A stretch of 64,000 bases of DNA from Pseudoalteromonas undina (GCF_000238275.3 NZ_AHCF03000002.1:186001-250000); one strand, 5' to 3'. Positions 45,245 to 55,605 are shown, numbered from the stretch's first letter. Numbers and translations: made by a program. Notes: generated from the sequence alone by a model not told the origin.

Positions 45245-48200
45245 TGAAATTTAAAGCGGCCTGTTTCTTTTGTGTGCGCAAATTATGGCAAATAAGTGCT
45301 GTAATTTTGGTGCTACTGGCCGTCATTGTTTCTATTTTAAAATACACCTTACCCTACGCAAATGACTATAAAGGCGAGATAGAAAATTATCTTGATAGCA
45401 AGTTTGATATTAGCCTATCGATAGGCGCTATATCGGCAAGTTGGCAAGGTAATGGCCCTGCCTTAGTGCTCGAAGAATTATCATTTAAAGACAACCAAAC
45501 CGCCCCTATTTCTTTAACTATTGCGAAAACCAGTTTAGAGCTAAACCTTTGGGAAAGCCTAAAGTCCCTTCAACTTAAGTCGAATTACTTTGTGATCAAT
45601 GGTTTTCATACCAAGGTTAATGTCGCGAATTTATTTGTAGGCAACCAAGACGATGTATCATTTGAACAAAAAGAGTTAATAGAAGGGTTGTTTTTAGGTG
45701 AAACAGGTCATTTTGCAATAGAAAACTCCAGTATCAACTTTGTATTAGAAGATAACAAAGAACGTAAACTGTTATTAGAAAACATTGTATGGCAAAACCA
45801 AGATAAACAACACCTTGGTAGCGGTAGTCTAGCATTACCGGGTATTTCGGTAGGGAATTTTGATGCGCGCATTGCGCTTAAGGGGGAAACCTTAGAGCAA
45901 ATGGTGGGTGATTTGTATGTGCAGGCTAATCAGGTTGATGTGTCAAATTGGTTAGCGCAATACATTAATACTCAAAAGCAGCATCTACATAGCGATTTAA
46001 ACTTACAAGCTTGGCTTAGATTAGAGCAAGGCCTAGTGAGTGACGTAAAAGTTCAGTGGTTACCGAGCGCGGTAAATTGGCAGCTCAATGAGCAAACACA
46101 AAATGTAAGCCTAAGTGAAGGGGGATTTCATTTATACCCTGAGCAAAATAGCTGGCGATTAAAAAGCACGGGCTTAGCATTTAGTACGGGTGAAACCACT
46201 TGGCCAAGCCTTGAATTTGAAGCCTTATTGGGTAAGAAAAATAAAGTATGGCTACAGCAACTTGATTTAGCGCTATTGAGTGATTTAGCTGAGTTGACTA
46301 ATTTTACCGATTTAGCCCCTTTTTTAGCACGCCAACCTAGCGGACAAATAAAGGCTGCGTACTTTGAGTTTGCCGATACAAAGCAATGGCAATTATGGTT
46401 TGATGCTGATGAAATTAGCTGGCAAGAAAAAAACGCCGTACCTTCCGCTCAATCTTTAAGAGTTAATGGGCTGGTTAATCAACAGTATGGTCGCATTGCG
46501 ATTTTTGGTGAGAACAGCCATTTAATTACAGGCGCTAGCTTTAGTAATAATATTGATTATAACCAATTAAATATTGAGCTAGATTTAGCAAAGCGCTCAG
46601 GCGATTGGTACATCAGCAGTAATAATCTTTGGCTTGATAACAATGAGGTGACTTTAAGCGCACAAATTCAGCTGAGTTTGGGTGATACGCCACGCTTAGA
46701 TTTATATGCTGAAGCGTTTGCACCAGATGCCAGTATTGCAGGTCACTATTTTCCTTTAACGTTAATGAGTCCTGACTTAGTTAGTTATTTAAATGGCGCA
46801 ATAAAAGCAGGCGAAGTATCAAATACTCAGGTGTTATTTTCTGGCCCACTATCAGGCTTTCCATTTGACGATGGTTCAGGGCAGTTTGATGTAATAGCAC
46901 AAATAGATAATGCCACCTACCAATTCGATCCCGATTGGCCAGCAGTTACTAATGCCAATGTAAAACTGCATTTTGCTAATGAGCGAATGGATATATATAG
47001 TCAGCAAGGTCAACTGGTAAACCTTGACGTTGGCAGTAGTGTCCATGTAAGTATTGATGACTTAATGGGTGATGCGCCGTTGGTGGTTAATATTGATAAG
47101 CAAGCTGAGCTTGAAAAAATGCACGATTTTTTTGCCGCTACGCCTTTAGCAAATCCATTAGCTGATATTTTTAATGTTGTGCAAGGGCAAGGGCAGGGGC
47201 TGGCAAGTGCAAATATTGAATTGCTAATAGGTTCACAATTTGAGGGGGGAGCCAGTGTCAGTGGTAAGGTTAATTTACTCGACTCACCTCTCTACATTTC
47301 TGCGCCTGGTATTTCTCTTGAGCATTTAAAGGGTGAACTTAGCTTTAATAATCAACAAATAAACCTTACAAATGCAACGGCTACATGGCTTGGTATGCCA
47401 CTAACTATTAACTACAATAGTGACGCAAACGAAGAGGATTATCGCGCTAATATAAATATAAATGCTCAGCTTGATGCACAAACACTCATAAACCATGGTC
47501 AAGGCATTTTAGATGGTTACTTAAGTGGGCAAAGTGATGTTGATATTGCTTTGGAGCTTAATTTTACCGAGCAAGGGTTTAACTATCGTGCCCAAGTTGA
47601 ATCGCCACTTATTGGCTTAAGTAGTTCTTTACCTGGAGCATATACAAAAAACAGTGAGCAAGCTTGGCCACTGAGTGCGGTTATTCAAGGTGATGATATT
47701 TCTAATTTGATCACCGCAAACGTTGACCAGCTAGTGTATTTCAATGCCATTCTAGACAATGCTAAATCACAGTTTAACAACGCCCACTTTATAATTGGCA
47801 ACAAAGATTTAGGGCTTAACGCGCAAGATTTAGCGGTAAGTATTAACTTAGCGCAAAGTGAGTTATTACCTTGGATTGATTTAATTGATCAAATTATTAA
47901 TGCAGCTAAAGCGCAGCCAGAGAGTGCATCGCCAGGTATTATGCCGCCTTTGTATGAGGTTGTTGCGAATATTAACTCTTTTAATGTGAGTGGCATGCAG
48001 TTTAATGATTTTGATATGCGTTTATCGCCCTTAAATAATAACTTGCAATTAAGGCTCAATGCTAAAGAATTACGAGCAGAAGTGTTCATTCCCAGCGAGC
48101 AATCAAGTCAGCCGATTCGAATAAACAGTGACTATTTAAGGCTTAATTTTTTAGAGGCCGAAACAGAGCAACCAAGCGAAAAATCATCTCCTGAACAACT

Positions 48201-49098
48201 TGCATGGCTTACAAATTTGCCTGCTATTGAGTTTGAATGTGCCGATTGTAAGATCAGCCATTATCAGCTAGATAAAGTCAGCGCCTCATTATTAGGTGAT
48301 GGTAAAAAACTGCTTATTTCTGAGCTAGTAGTTGATAAGGGCGATCATATATTACGTACTAAAGGGCAGTGGCAAAATGGCCTAACAGCAATGAGCGGCG
48401 AACTTAAAAGTGATGATATTGGCGCCTTATTTAATGAATTTGATATTACCACCACTATTAAAGACTCAAACGCCAATCTAAATTATCAATTAAATTGGCA
48501 AGCGGCACCTTATAACTTAGATATTGCTAGTTTAGACGGTGAAATTAGTTGGGATCTAGGCGAAGGCCACTTAACTGAGGTGAGTGATGGGGGCGCACGG
48601 GTATTTTCATTACTAAGCCTTGATTCATTAGTGCGTAAGTTAAAGCTTGATTTTAGAGATGTATTTTCTAAAGGTTTTTTCTATAACAGTATGAAAGGCA
48701 CGATGCAGATAGATAAAGGCATTGCCTATACCCAAGATACTAAAATGGATGGGGTGCCTGCCGATCTCTCTATTAAAGGGTATGCAAATTTAAATACTCT
48801 CGAAATTGACTACGACTTAGCAGTAGCACCGCAAGTAACCTCGAGTATTCCGGTGATTGTAGCTTGGATGGTGAATCCCGTAACGGGGCTTGCAGCCTTA
48901 GCAATTGATAAAGTGATTCACTCTGCGCGAGTGATCTCAGAGATCAACTTTAAAGTGACGGGCAAAATGAACGATCCTCAGGTACAAGAGTTAGATCGTA
49001 AGAGCCGAGAGGTGACTTTACCGCAAGCAGCACAAAATCAGCCGCAAGCATCTTCAGAGTTAAAGCTTAAAGATGCTGAGGTGAGCGCAGCGCAATGA
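45244..49098 (+). CDS. yhdP: YhdP, AsmA-like phospholipid transport protein
   Basis: 1,284 aa, one N-terminal membrane anchor (about 17-38) and a very long periplasmic beta-rich body ending in an AsmA-like C-terminal region (about 1120-1250, with MKGTMQIDKG and DYDLAVAPQVTSSIPV). YhdP, TamB and YdbH form bridge proteins that carry phospholipids to the outer membrane. Length is close to E. coli YhdP (1,266 aa). It sits between rng and the nitrilase gene, overlapping the latter by 4 bases. Confidence 0.93.
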   Translation: MKFKAACFFCVRKLWQISAVILVLLAVIVSILKYTLPYANDYKGEIENYLDSKFDISLSIGAISASWQGNGPALVLEELSFKDNQTAPISLTIAKTSLELNLWESLKSLQLKSNYFVINGFHTKVNVANLFVGNQDDVSFEQKELIEGLFLGETGHFAIENSSINFVLEDNKERKLLLENIVWQNQDKQHLGSGSLALPGISVGNFDARIALKGETLEQMVGDLYVQANQVDVSNWLAQYINTQKQHLHSDLNLQAWLRLEQGLVSDVKVQWLPSAVNWQLNEQTQNVSLSEGGFHLYPEQNSWRLKSTGLAFSTGETTWPSLEFEALLGKKNKVWLQQLDLALLSDLAELTNFTDLAPFLARQPSGQIKAAYFEFADTKQWQLWFDADEISWQEKNAVPSAQSLRVNGLVNQQYGRIAIFGENSHLITGASFSNNIDYNQLNIELDLAKRSGDWYISSNNLWLDNNEVTLSAQIQLSLGDTPRLDLYAEAFAPDASIAGHYFPLTLMSPDLVSYLNGAIKAGEVSNTQVLFSGPLSGFPFDDGSGQFDVIAQIDNATYQFDPDWPAVTNANVKLHFANERMDIYSQQGQLVNLDVGSSVHVSIDDLMGDAPLVVNIDKQAELEKMHDFFAATPLANPLADIFNVVQGQGQGLASANIELLIGSQFEGGASVSGKVNLLDSPLYISAPGISLEHLKGELSFNNQQINLTNATATWLGMPLTINYNSDANEEDYRANININAQLDAQTLINHGQGILDGYLSGQSDVDIALELNFTEQGFNYRAQVESPLIGLSSSLPGAYTKNSEQAWPLSAVIQGDDISNLITANVDQLVYFNAILDNAKSQFNNAHFIIGNKDLGLNAQDLAVSINLAQSELLPWIDLIDQIINAAKAQPESASPGIMPPLYEVVANINSFNVSGMQFNDFDMRLSPLNNNLQLRLNAKELRAEVFIPSEQSSQPIRINSDYLRLNFLEAETEQPSEKSSPEQLAWLTNLPAIEFECADCKISHYQLDKVSASLLGDGKKLLISELVVDKGDHILRTKGQWQNGLTAMSGELKSDDIGALFNEFDITTTIKDSNANLNYQLNWQAAPYNLDIASLDGEISWDLGEGHLTEVSDGGARVFSLLSLDSLVRKLKLDFRDVFSKGFFYNSMKGTMQIDKGIAYTQDTKMDGVPADLSIKGYANLNTLEIDYDLAVAPQVTSSIPVIVAWMVNPVTGLAALAIDKVIHSARVISEINFKVTGKMNDPQVQELDRKSREVTLPQAAQNQPQASSELKLKDAEVSAAQ

Positions 49099-49934
49099 GT
49101 AAATCACTTATAAGTACAACACCTGCGATTATTGCATTACAAATGTGCTCAGGCTTAAATCCTGATGATAACATTGCCACCTTAAAGCAAGCCTTAGCTG
49201 AATTACCAAGCCGGCGACCTTTGTTAGTATGTTTACCAGAAGCGTTTTTAGTGTTTAGTAAACACGCTGGTGATACGTTGTTAGTGTCTCAGCGTATTGA
49301 ACAATATAAACAGCAACTCAGTGAATTGTGCCGTAAACACAATATTTGGTTAAATGCTGGCACCATGCCAGAGCCCTATAACCAACATAAATATTACGCT
49401 GCCTCACACTTGTTTAATAACCAAGGCGATATTGTTGCAAGCTATAACAAAATACATTTATTTGATGTTGAGGTAGATGACCAGACCGGCAGTTACCGAG
49501 AGTCTGACTTTACTCAAGCGGGCGATGAGATTGTGGTTGTTGATTCTCCCTTTGGTAAAATTGGTTTAACAGTGTGTTATGATTTGCGCTTTGCTGGTTT
49601 ATTTAATGCTTTAGTTCGCAAAGGCGCAGAAATTATATTAATACCCAGTGCGTTTACTGTGCCTACAGGTAAAGCGCATTGGCAGCCGCTACTTGCAGCA
49701 CGTGCCATAGAAACTCAGTGTTATGTTATTGCTGCAGCGCAATATGGAACACATGAAAACGGTAGACAAACTTATGGCCACAGCCTGATGTTATCGCCTT
49801 GGGGTGAAACATTAAGTGAAAAACCAACAGGGCTTGGTTTTATTAGTTGCACCTTAGATTTAAACCAGTTACACAAAATTAGACGAGATATGCCGCTGCA
49901 ATCTCACCAACGATTTAGAGAGCCATTATTATGA
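49095..49934 (+). CDS. Carbon-nitrogen hydrolase (nitrilase superfamily)
   Basis: 279 aa with the catalytic triad Glu49 (LPEAF), Lys119 (YNKIHLFD) and Cys161 (VCYDLRF). Closest in pattern to the Nit/omega-amidase branch that repairs deaminated glutathione or hydrolyses 2-oxoglutaramate. The exact substrate cannot be read from the sequence. ATGA overlap with yhdP and a 4-base overlap with tldD show one coupled operon. E. coli lacks it at this place, but Vibrio and Shewanella have it. Confidence 0.9.
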   Translation: MSKSLISTTPAIIALQMCSGLNPDDNIATLKQALAELPSRRPLLVCLPEAFLVFSKHAGDTLLVSQRIEQYKQQLSELCRKHNIWLNAGTMPEPYNQHKYYAASHLFNNQGDIVASYNKIHLFDVEVDDQTGSYRESDFTQAGDEIVVVDSPFGKIGLTVCYDLRFAGLFNALVRKGAEIILIPSAFTVPTGKAHWQPLLAARAIETQCYVIAAAQYGTHENGRQTYGHSLMLSPWGETLSEKPTGLGFISCTLDLNQLHKIRRDMPLQSHQRFREPLL

Positions 49935-51370
49935 ATTCGGTTGAACAGCATTTATTACACGACAGCCAGCTAAATCGAGAAGAACTCGAAAAAACATTAG
50001 CTTATATTCACCAGCACAAAGTTGATTATGCCGATCTTTATTTTCAATCGAGTCATCATGAGTCTTGGGTATTAGAAGACGGCCTTGTTAAAGAAGGGTC
50101 TTATAACGTTGAGCGCGGTGTTGGCGTACGGGCTGTTAGTGGTGAAAAAACCGGTTTTTCGTATTCAGATGCAATCAATCTTGAGGCGTTAAACAAAGCA
50201 GCCACGGCTGCACGTAGTATTGCCGATGCTGGTGAAGATAAAGCGGTTAAAGTATTTAGTGATGTGGCTGCAAAACAGCAGTTTTCACCGCATCAACCAA
50301 TTTCTAGCATGAGCGATACCGATAAAGTTAATTTGTTACGTGAGCTTGAAAATTATATCCGCGAATTAGCCCCAGATGCTGAGCAAGTTATTAGCTCGAT
50401 GTCTGCGGTATACGAAGAAGTATTAATTGCAGCCAGTGATGGCACCTTTGCTACCGATATTCGCCCACTGATCCGTTTAAACTGCTCTGTATTGCTAGAG
50501 AAGAGTGGTCGTCGTGAACGTGGCGGTGCTGGTGGCGGTGCGCGCCTAGATTACGGTTACTTTAAAGAGTTGGTTGATGGTAAACCGCGTTGGATGGGCT
50601 TTGCAGAAGAAGCCGTACGTCAAGCTAAAGTAAACCTAGAAGCTATTGATGCCCCAGCCGGTACTATGGAAGTGGTATTAGGTAATGGCTGGCCAGGCGT
50701 GTTGTTACACGAAGCGGTAGGCCATGGCCTCGAGGGTGACTTTAACCGTAAAGGCGCGTCTGCGTTTAGCGGTAAAGTAGGTCAAAAAGTCGCATCAGAG
50801 CTATGTACTGTGGTTGATGATGGTACTATGGCTGATCGTCGTGGTTCACTTAATGTGGATGACGAAGGCACGCCTGCAGCCTATAACGTACTTATCGAAA
50901 ACGGTATTTTAAAAGGCTATATGCAAGATAAAATGAACGCGCGTTTGATGGGGGTAAACCCAACAGGTAACGCACGTCGTGAGTCATACGCGCATTTACC
51001 AATGCCACGTATGACCAACACTTACATGTTAGGCGGAGAGCACAGCCAAGCTGATATTATCAGCACGGTTAAAAAAGGCGTGTTTGCCCCTAATTTTGGT
51101 GGCGGCCAAGTGGATATCACCTCAGGTAAGTTTGTGTTTAGTGCCTCAGAAGCTTACTTAATTGAAAATGGTAAAATTACTCAGCCAATTAAAGGGGCAA
51201 CATTAATTGGTAATGGCCCTGAGGTTATGCAACAAATCTCTATGGTAGGTAATGATTTAGCGCTTGATAAAGGCGTAGGTGTTTGTGGTAAAGATGGTCA
51301 AAGTGTACCAGTAGGTGTTGGCCAACCAAGTTTGAAAATTGATCAGTTAACAGTGGGTGGCACGGCTTAA
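49931..51370 (+). CDS. tldD: Metalloprotease TldD
   Basis: With TldE forms a zinc protease that degrades unfolded peptides and matures microcin B17 in E. coli. It is 479 aa, with the metal-binding [11 protein letters not shown] (HExxxH) near residue 260 and the C-terminal GGGQVDI/SG motif near 395. No tldE (pmbA) is adjacent, as usual. Last gene of the mre-tldD run, followed by a strong hairpin. Confidence 0.96.
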   Translation: MNSVEQHLLHDSQLNREELEKTLAYIHQHKVDYADLYFQSSHHESWVLEDGLVKEGSYNVERGVGVRAVSGEKTGFSYSDAINLEALNKAATAARSIADAGEDKAVKVFSDVAAKQQFSPHQPISSMSDTDKVNLLRELENYIRELAPDAEQVISSMSAVYEEVLIAASDGTFATDIRPLIRLNCSVLLEKSGRRERGGAGGGARLDYGYFKELVDGKPRWMGFAEEAVRQAKVNLEAIDAPAGTMEVVLGNGWPGVLLHEAVGHGLEGDFNRKGASAFSGKVGQKVASELCTVVDDGTMADRRGSLNVDDEGTPAAYNVLIENGILKGYMQDKMNARLMGVNPTGNARRESYAHLPMPRMTNTYMLGGEHSQADIISTVKKGVFAPNFGGGQVDITSGKFVFSASEAYLIENGKITQPIKGATLIGNGPEVMQQISMVGNDLALDKGVGVCGKDGQSVPVGVGQPSLKIDQLTVGGTA

Positions 51371-51395
51371 TTTTATTACTGCCAAATACTACAAA

Positions 51396-51432
51396 TAAAA
51401 CCTTGGAAGTGCATGCTTTCAAGGTTTTATTT
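51396..51432. terminator. Terminator between tldD and the LysR gene
   Basis: AATAAAACCTTGGAAG, short loop and the complementary CTTTCAAGGTTTTATT. A and T tracts on both sides suit the convergent genes. Confidence 0.87.
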
Positions 51433-51446
51433 TGTCGGCTGTTTAT

Positions 51447-52337
51447 TTAAATTTGCTGCTGAAAAAAATCCATAAATGCGACAACTTGTCGTGGCTGAAA
51501 TTGCCTTGATGGGTAAAGAAACTGTAAGCCAATCTGTTGTTTATCTTTATTACTAAAACCGAGAATATAGTCATCAAGTAGTGTCACTAAATGACCCTTT
51601 GTCAGATCATCGCTAATATCTACCATTGATTTTAGAGCAATCCCGGCACCATCAATTGCCCATTGTCTGATCACTGCACCATCACTGCTACTCATAGCCA
51701 CAGGGACGCGAATTATTTGATTTTTAAAATGCCAATCATTCATCGATTGACCAAATCGCTCCATTACTAGGCAGCGATGATTTAATAAATCGCTTGGCTG
51801 CAAAGGTTGGCCATGTATTTTTAAATATTCAGCTGAAGCACATAACACACGTTGATTGGCCTTGATCATTCGGCTAATCAAATTGCTATCGGGTAAGTTT
51901 CCAAAGCGAATAGCAATATCAATGCCTTCTTCAACTAAATTGACTAAGCCATCGGTTAAATGCAGGTGTGGTTTAACTTGTGGGTTTTGTGCTACAAATT
52001 TAGCTATTGCAGGGGCAACAAACTGTTTACCAAAGTCAGAGGGTGCGGTTATTTTGAGACTACCCGAAAGGGTGTTTTTACTAAGCTGAATACTTTGCTC
52101 TGTGGCATCAATTTCAGCAATTACTCTTAAACAGCCTTGATAAAATTGCTCTCCAGCCTCGGTCAATTTAATACTGCGAGTATTACGTATTAAGAGTCGG
52201 GTTTGATAGTGATTTTCAAGCTGGTTGATACGTGCCGTCATACTCGCAGGCGATAAACCAATTTTTCGCCCAGCTGCAGCAAGCCCGCCAGAGCGCACCA
52301 CATGAACAAAAAGCTGCATATCATCAATCTTAGCCAT
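51447..52337 (-). CDS. LysR-family transcriptional regulator
   Basis: 296 aa: an N-terminal winged helix (about 1-62; AAGRKIGLSPASMTARINQLE is the helix-turn-helix core) and a PBP2-type effector domain (about 90-290). The pattern is that of the CrgA/AaeR-like group. Divergent from the VOC-OYE-PEBP-deacetylase operon, which it probably controls. The inducer is unknown; an electrophile or quinone would fit the neighbouring OYE. Confidence 0.9.
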   Translation of the reverse strand: MAKIDDMQLFVHVVRSGGLAAAGRKIGLSPASMTARINQLENHYQTRLLIRNTRSIKLTEAGEQFYQGCLRVIAEIDATEQSIQLSKNTLSGSLKITAPSDFGKQFVAPAIAKFVAQNPQVKPHLHLTDGLVNLVEEGIDIAIRFGNLPDSNLISRMIKANQRVLCASAEYLKIHGQPLQPSDLLNHRCLVMERFGQSMNDWHFKNQIIRVPVAMSSSDGAVIRQWAIDGAGIALKSMVDISDDLTKGHLVTLLDDYILGFSNKDKQQIGLQFLYPSRQFQPRQVVAFMDFFQQQI

Positions 52338-52355
52338 CGTTCCTCACTCTTTATA

Positions 52356-52402
52356 ATTCAGTATTAATGAATAGTGTTTTTGATATTAACTCAATTATCA
52401 AA
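52356..52402. promoter_or_regulatory. Putative LysR-type operator region
   Basis: ATTCA (52356-52360), 7 bases, TGAAT (52368-52372) forms a T-N11-A palindrome, typical of LysR sites, 19 bases upstream of the regulator start. A second dyad, TTTGATA (52379-52385) and TATCAAA (52396-52402), lies next to it, towards the divergent operon. Confidence 0.5.
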
Positions 52403-52452
52403 TTTAAGTAAATAGTTAAACTGGTTGTACTCATTATCAACAGAGAAAGTTT

Positions 52453-52857
52453 ATGCGTTTAGATCATGTATTAATTTCTAGTTGTGATTACCAGGCGATG
52501 CGACAGTTCTTTATAAATTCAGTTGGGCTAGTTGAAGGGTATCGTCCGCCTTTCCCTTTCGAGGGGGCATGGTTATACGGCAGTGATAATGTTGCTTTGA
52601 TTCATTTGGTTAATGCCACGGGTAATAAAGCGCAACAGGGTTACTTATCAGCATTAAACAGCAAAACCCAAGGCCGAGGAGTGGTAGATCACATTGCCAT
52701 TCGTAGCATAGGTTATCAAGGATTGAAAAGTCGCTTAGCGCAAACAGGTATAAGCTACTTTGAGCGAACCGTGCCAGAGCTATTAGAGCAGCAAGTCTTT
52801 ATACCGGGACCAGAAGAGATAAAGGTCGAAATGCTATTTAGTAGTGATGAAATTTAA
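52453..52857 (+). CDS. VOC superfamily (glyoxalase/bleomycin-resistance-like) protein
   Basis: 134 aa made of two beta-alpha-beta-beta-beta modules. His4 in RLDHVLI and His76 in VVDHIAI, with a C-terminal Glu in VEMLF, are the expected metal ligands. No specific substrate can be named. First gene of the operon facing the LysR regulator, 39 bases before the OYE gene. Confidence 0.83.
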   Translation: MRLDHVLISSCDYQAMRQFFINSVGLVEGYRPPFPFEGAWLYGSDNVALIHLVNATGNKAQQGYLSALNSKTQGRGVVDHIAIRSIGYQGLKSRLAQTGISYFERTVPELLEQQVFIPGPEEIKVEMLFSSDEI

Positions 52858-52896
52858 TTTAAATCCAGATAAACATTATTTATAAGAGAGTTAGTT

Positions 52897-53997
52897 ATGT
52901 CTATAGAATCCTTATTTGAAGTTAAAACCCTCGGTGGCATGGTCACTCAAAATAGAATTGTGATGGCACCTATGACCCGTTCGCGAACTGCGCAACCGGG
53001 CGATATTCCTACTGAACTGATGGCCACTTATTATGCGCAGCGTGCTACTGCAGGACTGATTATTTCTGAAGCAACACAAATTTCTGCTCAGGGCAAAGGT
53101 TACTCATTTACGCCAGGTATTTACACGCAAGAACAAATCGAAGGTTGGAAGCAAGTAACACAAGCTGTGCATAAAGAAGGCGGTAAAATATTTTTACAAC
53201 TTTGGCACGTTGGTAGAATGTCGCACTCTTCATTTCATCATGATGGAACGCCAGTTGCCCCATCTGCACTTGCTCCAGATGCACAAGTTTGGGTGGTGGG
53301 CGATGATGGAGAAGGACGGATGCTTGACTGCCCAACCCCACGAGCACTAAGTGTTAAAGAAATTAAAGAAATAGTAAATGATTATAAGCAAGCGGCAATT
53401 AACGCGATTGAGGCTGGTTTCGATGGCGTTGAAATACATGGAGGTAACGGGTATTTAATTGATCAGTTTTTAAGACGTTCAGCGAATAAGCGCACAGATG
53501 AATATGGCGGTAGCCAAGAAAACCGTATTCGTTTTGCCTGTGAAATTATTGGCGCAATTAGTAATGCCATTGGAGCTCATAAAGTGGGTATTAGATTAGC
53601 GCCTTTTATCACTCAGCGTGGTATGGGTGATAGTGAAGCAATTGACACTATTTTATTGGCAGCAAAGCAATTTGAGCAAATTGGTATTGCGTATATTCAT
53701 CTTGCCGAAGCGGACTGGGACGATGCACCTACCGTAACACCAGAGTTTAGAGTCGCACTTCGTCAGTATTTTAGTGGCGCGATTATTGTTGCCGGTAATT
53801 ATACCGAGCATTCAGGTGCGCAGCTTATTGAACAAGGTCTTGTTGATTACATTGCATTCGGTCGTCGTTTTATTGCCAACCCAGACTTACCGTATCGTAT
53901 TCAAGAGCAACTGCCACTAAACACGATTACCGATGGGAGTACATTGTTTGGCGGTACAGCCAAAGGTTATACCGATTACCCAGCGTATCAAAAGTAA
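52897..53997 (+). CDS. Old yellow enzyme family oxidoreductase (NemA-like)
   Basis: 366 aa FMN-dependent TIM barrel that reduces electrophilic alkenes, nitro compounds or quinones with NADPH. It has MAPMTRSR near residue 25, LQLWHVGRMSH near 105, the substrate-binding HGGNGYLIDQFLR near 183, and the GRRFIANPDL phosphate loop near 330. NemA is the E. coli counterpart. Within a LysR-controlled operon with a VOC protein, which suggests electrophile detoxification. Confidence 0.92.
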   Translation: MSIESLFEVKTLGGMVTQNRIVMAPMTRSRTAQPGDIPTELMATYYAQRATAGLIISEATQISAQGKGYSFTPGIYTQEQIEGWKQVTQAVHKEGGKIFLQLWHVGRMSHSSFHHDGTPVAPSALAPDAQVWVVGDDGEGRMLDCPTPRALSVKEIKEIVNDYKQAAINAIEAGFDGVEIHGGNGYLIDQFLRRSANKRTDEYGGSQENRIRFACEIIGAISNAIGAHKVGIRLAPFITQRGMGDSEAIDTILLAAKQFEQIGIAYIHLAEADWDDAPTVTPEFRVALRQYFSGAIIVAGNYTEHSGAQLIEQGLVDYIAFGRRFIANPDLPYRIQEQLPLNTITDGSTLFGGTAKGYTDYPAYQK

Positions 53998-54028
53998 CTT
54001 TTTTTAACTGAAAATATAAGGGCTAAAA

Positions 54029-54568
54029 ATGGTTAATTTTTCAAACTCAGTCGTTACTTTACTGATCAGCGGGCTGTTTAGTAGTGCCAGTTTTGCGGCT
54101 GAATTTAGTTTATCGAGCCCTGATTTACAGCCAGGGCAGGCAATAAAGAGTGAGCAATATTGGAATAGCTTTGGTTGTCAGGGGAGTAATGTTAGGCCAC
54201 AACTTAAATGGCAAAATGCGCCTAAGAAAGCCAAAAGCTTTGCCGTGACAGTGTATGACAATGACGCACCAACTGGCAGTGGTTTTTGGCACTGGGTAGT
54301 ACATGATATTCCTCTTACTAGTAACTCACTATCTTCAACGACTTTGCCCAAAGGAGCCATTGAAGGTAATACAGATATGGGGAAGCCCGGATACCTTGGG
54401 CCATGTCCACCAGAAGGACGCAAGCATAGCTACACCTATAAAGTGTATGCATTGGATGTAGAAAAATTAGCTGTTCCACAAGGGGCAACAAGTGCACTTA
54501 CAGGGTTTTTCTTACACCAACACTCTTTGCAAACAGCCGAGATCACAGTAACGGCAGGACCGCGTTAA
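54029..54568 (+). CDS. YbhB/YbcL-family PEBP-like secreted protein
   Basis: 179 aa with a signal peptide (about 1-23, cleaved near SFAAE). It contains the PEBP core DNDAPTGSGFWHWVV near 75 and PGYLGPCPPEGRKHSY near 118, with the anion-binding pocket intact. Bacterial members are small-molecule or phosphate binders with few known roles. The third gene of the LysR-linked operon, 31 bases after the OYE gene. Confidence 0.88.
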   Translation: MVNFSNSVVTLLISGLFSSASFAAEFSLSSPDLQPGQAIKSEQYWNSFGCQGSNVRPQLKWQNAPKKAKSFAVTVYDNDAPTGSGFWHWVVHDIPLTSNSLSSTTLPKGAIEGNTDMGKPGYLGPCPPEGRKHSYTYKVYALDVEKLAVPQGATSALTGFFLHQHSLQTAEITVTAGPR

Positions 54569-54586
54569 TTAGCTTAGGAGATAAAA

Positions 54587-55519
54587 ATGAAGGCTTTACC
54601 TTTACTCATTCTTTTAATGGCACTGTGCAGCAGTAAGCTATTAAATGCAGCCCCACTACCTGAGAAATCAGGTTATTGGCCTGATGATGCACAATTAGTG
54701 ATTTCTATTTCAATGCAATTTGAAGCAACAGCACAAGATAGCTCTGATGCAGGGCCGTTTCCTCAAATAGAGCAGGGTTATCACGATACTATTTCGCCTA
54801 CTTGGTATCAGTATGGGATGAATGAAGGGATCCCGCGATTACTTGATCTATGGGATAAACATAATATTAAAGTTACCTCTCATATGGTGGGCAGGGCTGT
54901 GGAATTAAATCCAGCACTTGCTAAAGAAGTGGTTTCGCGAGGGCATGAAGCATCGGGTCACGGCCAAACATGGACACCACAATATTCGATGAGTGTTGAA
55001 CAAGAGCGCGCTTCATATATTAAAAGTGCAGATATTATCGAAAAAGTGACAGGCATGCGGCCGGTTGGCTTTAATGCATTTTGGATGAGACACTCAAAAA
55101 ATACACTTACGCTTTTGCAAGAGCTGGGGTTTATTTATCATATTGATGATCTATCGCGTGATGAGCCTTCTTTTACACCAGTAAATAATAAGCCTTTTGT
55201 GGTTGTACCTTATACTTTTCGTAATAACGACATTGTGCGCTATTCAGGAAGCACTGCAATGGCGGCCCAAGCCTACTTACAAGAGTTAAAAGATGAGTTT
55301 GACATGTTATACGCTGAAGGAAAACACAGAAGACGAATGATGTCGATTAGTGCTCATGACCGTATTGCAGGAACGCCTGCACGGGTAAAAGCGCTTGATG
55401 ATTTTATCCAATATGCAAAACAGCATACTGGTGTTAAGTTCATGCGAAAAGATAACATAGCCCGTTGGATAATGAAGCAAAATAATGTGCCTACTAATCC
55501 GGCTCAGACGGCTAGATAA
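54587..55519 (+). CDS. Polysaccharide deacetylase-family protein, secreted
   Basis: 310 aa with a signal peptide (about 1-22). NodB-like barrel of the PuuE/allantoinase-like subgroup: HEASGHG provides a HxxxH pair near 120, but the first-motif DD of classical deacetylases is replaced by SMQFE. Related proteins act on cyclic ureides or unknown substrates, so sugar deacetylation is not assured. It lies 18 bases after the PEBP gene. The next element is a 24-codon ORF. Confidence 0.82.
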   Translation: MKALPLLILLMALCSSKLLNAAPLPEKSGYWPDDAQLVISISMQFEATAQDSSDAGPFPQIEQGYHDTISPTWYQYGMNEGIPRLLDLWDKHNIKVTSHMVGRAVELNPALAKEVVSRGHEASGHGQTWTPQYSMSVEQERASYIKSADIIEKVTGMRPVGFNAFWMRHSKNTLTLLQELGFIYHIDDLSRDEPSFTPVNNKPFVVVPYTFRNNDIVRYSGSTAMAAQAYLQELKDEFDMLYAEGKHRRRMMSISAHDRIAGTPARVKALDDFIQYAKQHTGVKFMRKDNIARWIMKQNNVPTNPAQTAR

Positions 55520-55530
55520 AGGAAACATCT

Positions 55531-55605
55531 ATGAGGCAGCTTTTTAATACCATAAGTATGCCTCGTGTGATTTTTAGAGGTGAAGGAGTTAAGTTGTTGT
55601 CGTAA
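55531..55605 (+). pseudogene. 24-codon ORF, possible relic of an oxidoreductase gene
   Basis: A small ORF starts 11 bases after the deacetylase stop, behind an AAAGGAA ribosome site, and reads MRQLFNTISMPRVIFRGEGV...LLS before TAA. The MPRVIF-GEG pattern resembles the N-terminal strand of iron-containing alcohol dehydrogenases, but no continuation is visible in any frame downstream. It may be a 5' relic of a fifth operon gene, or a chance small ORF. Confidence 0.3.
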
